Assembly: GCA_020634875.1 (NCBI GenBank)
Contig: JACKAX010000023.1
Location: forward strand, 1 to 56,149
Direction: 5' to 3'
Length of the DNA: 56,149 nucleotides
From: Anaerolineales bacterium
GTDB taxonomy: Bacteria; Chloroflexota; Anaerolineae; Anaerolineales; JABWBV01
Numbering within the stretch: the first letter of the stretch is position 1; every line of letters starts with the position of its first letter. Positions 51,350 to 56,149 of this stretch are shown here, piece after piece. A model generated the notes under the pieces. That model ran no database searches. It had not been told where the DNA came from and saw nothing but the letters and a program-made list of their open reading frames with translations. The translations under genes were made by a program, and so were the position numbers.

Positions 51350-52277
51350 TCATTGAACCGGGATATTTGCCTGGAATTTTATAGGGTTGGTTGTCAGTTT
51401 ATCTTGCTGGGCCATTTCCTCATCCAGAGAAAATACCAGCATCCACACTGCAATTAAACCATAAAATGCTTGCGCGCTGAGTTGCGAGGCATAGCCTCCG
51501 GCCACCAGCAAGAGAATAACCCAGCCTAATATCTGCTCCTCGCGGAACACCTTCAAAAGCGCGAGGCTGGTTGCCCACAGGCTTACGACATAGAGCGGCC
51601 AGGGCAGGAAAAGCGTCAGCCCCACCGACCAGATGGAGAAAATGCCCGCCATCGCGGGGACGGAGAGGAACATCCCCGTAAAAACCAGGGCGGGGAGCGC
51701 GGCCAGGAGCCATTCCCGCCGGGTGGCACCCCTTCCGGCAACCCATCCAAACCCTAACCCGCTCAAGACGACCAGGAGCTCCCCAAAATTAAAAAATGTC
51801 AGGGCAAAGGCAGGTGGCCCTGGCAGATGGAGCGTTTCATACACCGCCGGAATCAATTGGTACAGACTGCTGATCATCAACGCCAGGATGGGCAGGTGGA
51901 GCCAGAACTGCCGCCGGGTGCGCCAGAAATTTATGGCCAGAGCGATCAGCAAAAGGGCATGATTCACCACCGCCAGCCAGCCCACCGCGGGGATGAACAG
52001 AAAGAGCAGACTCAACCCGCCAAGCCCTCCCAGAGTGAGTGGGAAGACGCGGTTTCGACGGGTTTGCCATTCCTGCCAGGCTACCCACCCCAACGCGGCC
52101 AGGGCCAGCAACCCGGCCAGGGTAGATGCGCCCTGCCCAAACACCGCCACCCCCTGATAGGCCGTAATCCACGCGGGGGACTTGGGGATGAACACCCCCG
52201 CGCGGGTCAGCGTGCGGGTGATCAGCCAGTCGAGAAGCGCGGCAAAGGTCAGCCAGCGAAGGAGAGGGGGGACTTGG

Positions 52278-52285
<8 letters not shown>
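51350..52285 (-). CDS. Hypothetical polytopic membrane protein
   Basis: A 311-residue protein from the ATG at 52285 that overlaps the preceding gene by 8 bases. About nine hydrophobic helices with few His and no clear motifs are present. It lies between the haem-binding gamma-like subunit and the FmdE-like gene, so a membrane partner of the CISM complex is possible. No family is recognised. Confidence 0.65.
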
Positions 52286-53303
<1,018 letters not shown>

Positions 53304-53314
53304 TTTCAGCTCCT

Positions 53315-54010
53315 CTACATCTCAATTTGGACGCGCTGGCCTGGCAGACAACATGAGGCACAGGACATATCCGGGTCAAAGGGCGTGTGCTTGACCTGGG
53401 CGCGCTCGCGCGCCGTCCATTGCACGCCCAGGCGAGCCGCGTCCCACTGAAGGAAGTGCGAGGCAAAATGGGCCAACGCGCGATAAGTGTCTTCGTGGGC
53501 ATTGAGGTGCACACTTTGGGTAAACAGGGCAAACCAATTTCCCAGGTGATCGGTTAAAAATTTGATTTGCGCTTCCTGGCAAATGGCGGCATGGTCATCG
53601 TGTTGTTGTTCCCGCGCGTAAGCTTCTTTGACAGCCAGCAGACTCATAAATTCCAATTCGACAGCAACATGATCGGGCCGCTCCCGGATTTTTCCCCCGG
53701 TCCGAAAGCCGAAAGCCTGGTAGAAGCCAGCCAAATCTGCCATTTCCTGACTTTGGCGGTACTCATGCGGTAGACCATATTCGGTCTCGTAGCACAACGA
53801 CCCGGCGATCCCAAACGTGTGACGATAGGCAAACTGCAGATCTGCGAGGGGCGTGGGGCGAATATTGAGGGAATGGGGCATTAAACCGGCCTGTTGAACC
53901 AGGTCGTTCAGCAGGGGCACATCTTCAGTCCAATTTTCGCGGGGATACACAAAAGCGTCGGCCAGGAATTTGTACACCTGCGCGCGAGAAAGGGGATTTT
54001 CATTGGTCAT
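53315..54010 (-). CDS. TorD/DmsD/NarJ-type molybdoenzyme chaperone (CISM delta)
   Basis: A 231-residue helical protein from the ATG at 54010, preceded by CAGGAG. The pattern Y-E-T-E-Y-G and H-V-A-V-E-L-E-F-M-S-L-L is diagnostic for the TorD family, whose members protect the signal peptide and cofactor insertion of type II DMSO-reductase-family catalytic subunits. It carries a C-terminal C-A-S-C-C. Its presence implies that a catalytic A subunit exists, yet none is in the window. Confidence 0.87.
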   Translation of the reverse strand: MTNENPLSRAQVYKFLADAFVYPRENWTEDVPLLNDLVQQAGLMPHSLNIRPTPLADLQFAYRHTFGIAGSLCYETEYGLPHEYRQSQEMADLAGFYQAFGFRTGGKIRERPDHVAVELEFMSLLAVKEAYAREQQHDDHAAICQEAQIKFLTDHLGNWFALFTQSVHLNAHEDTYRALAHFASHFLQWDAARLGVQWTARERAQVKHTPFDPDMSCASCCLPGQRVQIEM

Positions 54011-54023
54011 AAGTATTCTCCTG

Positions 54024-54077
54024 AGATTGCGTATTCCGAATTGTGTATGATACGAATTACGCAATTCGCAATTCGAG
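54024..54077. repeat. A+T-rich imperfect palindrome between the beta and delta genes
   Basis: ATTGCGTATTCCGAATT is mirrored by AATTACGCAAT with imperfect pairing, followed by CAATTCGCAATTCG. It fills most of the 67-base gap between genes of one operon. Related AATT-rich palindromes are at 6352-6368 and 21163-21179. Confidence 0.45.
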
Positions 54078-55343
54078 CTAGATCGAATTCAACCTCTCTT
54101 GTGGAAGTTCGTGCAGGGGTTCGACCACACTTAACCGGACGGCTTCGCGCCCTTTTGCATCGAAACCAATCACAGTATCATCGTACATTTGCCAGGGTTG
54201 GCCTTCTTTTTCAGTTTCGAACACCAGCGGGCCTTCTTCGATCTCGAACCGGAAGATCATTTTCTGGGTCGCGCGGAAGAGTTGCAAGAGGGCGAGCAGA
54301 GTGCGGGAGGGGGCGGCATAGCGCGCGAGGGCTTCATCCACACCGGGGCCGAACATCTGACGCAGGTAGGGGCGAGGTGCCCAGCGCGGGGGAATGTAGT
54401 AGATGTTCGGCTCAGTGCCAAATTGTGGGTAAAGCGGCAGGGCGACTTTCTCTTCCCGGATCAGATAGTACAAGGGGTTTTGCACATCTTCGACCCACAG
54501 CCCATCTTCGCCAATGTCTACCAATCCATTCAACCGGATTTTCCCCGGACAGACGGCCATACAGCGCGTTTCCATCGGAACGCCATCGCTGAGGGGGTCG
54601 TTGCCCTCGACGCGGGGGTAACAGGCCACGCATTTTTCGCTGGTGTTAGTGGTGCCCCGGTACATAGATTTTTTGTACGGGCATTGTTCCACGCATTTCC
54701 GGTATCCCCGGCAGCGGGCCTGGTCAATCAGCACGATGCCGTCTTCCTCGCGTTTGTAGATGGCTTTGCGCGGGCAGGCGGCGGCACACGCGGGGTAGGT
54801 GCAGTGGTTGCAGATGCGCTGGAGGTAGAAGAACCAGGTCTGGTGGACGGGTAGGGCCGCGCCTTCGGGGCTTAAGCCCAACGTGCCGCCTTTGTACTTG
54901 GTAGAAGTGTCTTCGTAAAAATTGGGGGCGCTCCATTCGTTGTCAGGGGGGAGATAGCCGAGGGCTTGTTCGCCGGTATTGAGCGTAGCGGCGGACTCGG
55001 TGATGGTCATGCCGTTATAAGTGCCGTAGGGGGCTTGTTCGCTGGTGGTGGGGTCCCATTGGGCGGTTTTCCCGGCGGTCTGGTGGGCTTCGTCCAGTTT
55101 TTGCAGGATTTTTACGTCCCAATATTTGGGGTAACTGCCGTAGGGTTTGGATTCGACGTTGTTCCACCACATGTACTCCTGCCCTTTGGAAAAGGTCCAT
55201 GTGGCTTTGCACGCGCCGGTACAGGTTTGGCAACCGATGCACCGGTTGATGTTGAACACGGCGGCGAATTGCCGTTGGGGGTGGGTTTCAGGGTAGACGT
55301 AGGCCATGGAGCGGCCTAAGTGCCAGTTGTAGACTTCTGCCAT
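54078..55343 (-). CDS. Iron-sulfur beta subunit of a type II DMSO-reductase-family complex (NarH/SerB/ClrB/NxrB-like)
   Basis: The 421-residue protein, with AAGGAG before its ATG, has four cluster motifs: C35-x2-C38-x2-C41-x3-C45; C178-x2-C181-x4-C186-x3-C190; C211-x5-C217-x3-C221 with Tyr214; and C238-x2-C241-x19-C261-x3-C265. NarH has Trp near the third motif; C-R-G-Y-R-K-C is the version known from ser, clr, ddh, ebd and periplasmic nitrate/nitrite oxidoreductases, where one cluster is often 3Fe-4S. It heads the B-D-C order. It has no signal and would be exported with its Tat-dependent A subunit. Confidence 0.9.
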   Translation of the reverse strand: MAEVYNWHLGRSMAYVYPETHPQRQFAAVFNINRCIGCQTCTGACKATWTFSKGQEYMWWNNVESKPYGSYPKYWDVKILQKLDEAHQTAGKTAQWDPTTSEQAPYGTYNGMTITESAATLNTGEQALGYLPPDNEWSAPNFYEDTSTKYKGGTLGLSPEGAALPVHQTWFFYLQRICNHCTYPACAAACPRKAIYKREEDGIVLIDQARCRGYRKCVEQCPYKKSMYRGTTNTSEKCVACYPRVEGNDPLSDGVPMETRCMAVCPGKIRLNGLVDIGEDGLWVEDVQNPLYYLIREEKVALPLYPQFGTEPNIYYIPPRWAPRPYLRQMFGPGVDEALARYAAPSRTLLALLQLFRATQKMIFRFEIEEGPLVFETEKEGQPWQMYDDTVIGFDAKGREAVRLSVVEPLHELPQERLNSI

Positions 55344-55427
55344 GGATTACTCCTTGTCACCAAAAACGGGGCATAATTCAGGTGGGTTCATGGTTTTATA
55401 TTCCTTGTTTATTTGCATTCTGCGCTA

Positions 55428-55436
55428 TGCTATACT
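55428..55436 (+). promoter_or_regulatory. Candidate extended -10 promoter for hicBA
   Basis: TG-C-TATACT 24 bases upstream of the HicB start fits an extended -10; the -35 (TTTATT, 17 bases upstream) is weak. It lies in the 116-base divergent gap shared with the iron-sulfur subunit gene. Confidence 0.35.
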
Positions 55437-55459
55437 CACACCAAAACAAAGGAGTGTGT

Positions 55460-55732
55460 ATGTTCTCTTTTACCGGTGTGACTCTCAAAGAAGATCAGGG
55501 TTTTAGTACACTGTGTCTTGAGTTGGATGTCGCTTCTGTGGGCGAAACGCCTGAAGAAGCGAAAGAAATGCTCTTGGAAGCGGCTACCTTACACATTGAA
55601 GGCGCTATCGAGGATGGGTTGCCTTACTTACGCCCGGTTCCTACAGATGACGATCCGCGCCAGACGATGGCAGAGAAAATTGTTGAAATCTTTCGTTTCA
55701 AAGTAGATGTAGCCGTCCACGCGTATGCCTAA
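55460..55732 (+). CDS. hicB: HicB-family antitoxin
   Basis: A 90-residue protein from the ATG at 55460, preceded by AAAGGAG. It has the HicB N-terminal fold (F-T-G-V-T-L, C-L-E-L-D-V-A-S-V-G-E-T-P-E-E-A). It lacks an evident C-terminal DNA-binding domain, like the short HicB group. It overlaps hicA by 8 bases, giving antitoxin-first order. Confidence 0.87.
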   Translation: MFSFTGVTLKEDQGFSTLCLELDVASVGETPEEAKEMLLEAATLHIEGAIEDGLPYLRPVPTDDDPRQTMAEKIVEIFRFKVDVAVHAYA

Positions 55733-55943
55733 AGTTCCTTTACTCAAACCTCATCAGGTTGTTCGTGCGCTGGAAAAAGCGGGTTTTGTTCAGGCGCGTC
55801 AGAAAGGGAGCCATTTGCGTCTGAAACGGGGAAATCTGTCCGTGACTGTGCCGGTGCATCCAGGGGATTGGCCTCCGAATGTACTTCGCTCCATTCTTCG
55901 GCAAGCGCACCTGACGCTGGATGAATTGCTCAAACTTCTTTAA
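55725..55943 (+). CDS. hicA: HicA-family mRNA-interferase toxin
   Basis: A 72-residue double-stranded-RNA-binding-like protein with V-R-A-L-E-K-A-G-F, the catalytic His in K-G-S-H-L-R-L and V-P-V-H-P-G-D. All hallmarks of HicA are present, so the module looks intact. HicA cleaves mRNA when not bound by HicB. Confidence 0.9.
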   Translation: MPKVPLLKPHQVVRALEKAGFVQARQKGSHLRLKRGNLSVTVPVHPGDWPPNVLRSILRQAHLTLDELLKLL

Positions 55944-55968
55944 TACATAAATCGCAACCGCTCTAGCC

Positions 55969-56002
55969 GGATTGACAAACCCGGCGGTGGATTTCTCAAT
56001 CC
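55969..56002. repeat. Dispersed palindrome, GGATTGCCAAATCC family, diverged member 3
   Basis: GGATTGACAAACCC (55969-55982) and GGATTTCTCAATCC (55989-56002) pair with about three mismatches, between hicA and the partial gene. Confidence 0.4.
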
Positions 56003-56018
56003 ACCGAGCGTAAATTGC

Positions 56019-56149
56019 TCAAACTCCTATAATTTTCCACTTTGTGCAAAGTTCTTGAATTAAACCCTGCACATAGGCCTCTCCTTTTTGCTGGTAGATG
56101 CGGTGGGTGGCCAGGTAAAAGGGGTTGGTAAACAGCGTCATCAGTTGTT
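56019..56149 (-). CDS. Unidentified protein, C-terminal part
   Basis: The last 42 residues of a minus-strand gene that starts beyond the right edge. The visible end reads L-F-T-N-P-F-Y-L-A-T-H-R-I-Y-Q-Q-K-G-E-A-Y-V-Q-G, ending W-K-I-I-G-V. It does not look like the C-terminus of a NarG/SerA-type catalytic subunit. Family not recognised. Confidence 0.4.
   Translation of the reverse strand, partial: QLMTLFTNPFYLATHRIYQQKGEAYVQGLIQELCTKWKIIGV

Noticed and set aside
55944..56149. Catalytic A subunit of the CISM complex in the partial right-edge gene
   Set aside because: The visible C-terminal 42 residues have no likeness to the end of NarG/SerA-type proteins, and HicBA lies in between on the other strand.

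Overview
The window looks like a chromosomal segment of a Chloroflexota bacterium, most likely class Anaerolineae. This is an inference from gene content: an archaeal-type cupin glucose-6-phosphate isomerase, giant BTAD/NB-ARC/TPR regulators, a binding protein with starch-binding X25 modules, a DUF2652-SRPBCC protein, an IS1-like element with long inverted ends, and many small heme-copper-oxidase-like membrane proteins. No rRNA or tRNA was found, so the placement rests on protein families only.

Layout. (1) 1-10.5 kb, minus strand: an alpha-glucan/maltodextrin locus. It encodes a cytoplasmic GH13 enzyme, a MalE-like lipoprotein with two C-terminal X25 modules, MalF/MalG permeases, an amidohydrolase, a GH63-like glycosidase and a cupin phosphoglucose isomerase cut by the window edge. 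A MalT-like BTAD/NB-ARC/TPR regulator (10.7-13.8 kb) is divergent from it. Two members of a palindromic MITE-like repeat lie in this locus. (2) 13.8-15.9 kb: a scarred mobile region with a serine-recombinase 3' tail repeat, a degenerate HigBA module and a dead copy of an rve-type insertion sequence. (3) 16-30 kb: a STAND ATPase, then redox and accessory genes: SnoaL-like protein, flavin monooxygenase, two paralogous dihaem cytochromes c, cupredoxin, amidase, sulfotransferase, SRPBCC proteins and small membrane proteins. (4) 30.2-34.1 kb: a 1314-residue regulator fusing BTAD, NB-ARC, TPR and a C-terminal Ser/Thr kinase. (5) 34.3-39.35 kb: a second mobile region with a broken IS1-like element inside a serine-recombinase remnant, the same recombinase-tail repeat, a PIN/Phd-UPF0175 toxin-antitoxin module, and an intact copy of the same insertion sequence. 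The order repeat tail - minus-strand TA - plus-strand IS is therefore present twice with different TA cargo.

(6) 39.3-55.3 kb, minus strand: three anaerobic-respiration operons. The first (55.3-50.7 kb) encodes the iron-sulfur, chaperone and haem subunits of a type II DMSO-reductase-family complex (order B-D-C as in ser/clr/ddh) without a catalytic A gene in the window, plus an FmdE-like protein. The second (50.5-42.2 kb) is a tightly coupled 12-gene operon: cytochrome b, assimilatory-nitrate-reductase-like molybdoenzyme, an embedded UPF0175/PIN TA pair, four-cluster ferredoxin, Rieske protein, SLAC1-type channel, two mini heme-copper-oxidase-like proteins and a Crp/Fnr regulator. The third (42.1-39.3 kb) has a ferredoxin, a cupin, two more oxidase-like proteins and a DUF2231 protein. 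A plausible reading is nitrate or other oxyanion respiration with handling of nitrogen oxides; the substrate cannot be proven from sequence. (7) 55.4-56.1 kb: a HicBA module and a partial gene.

Bidirectional hairpin terminators and several families of dispersed palindromes separate the units.
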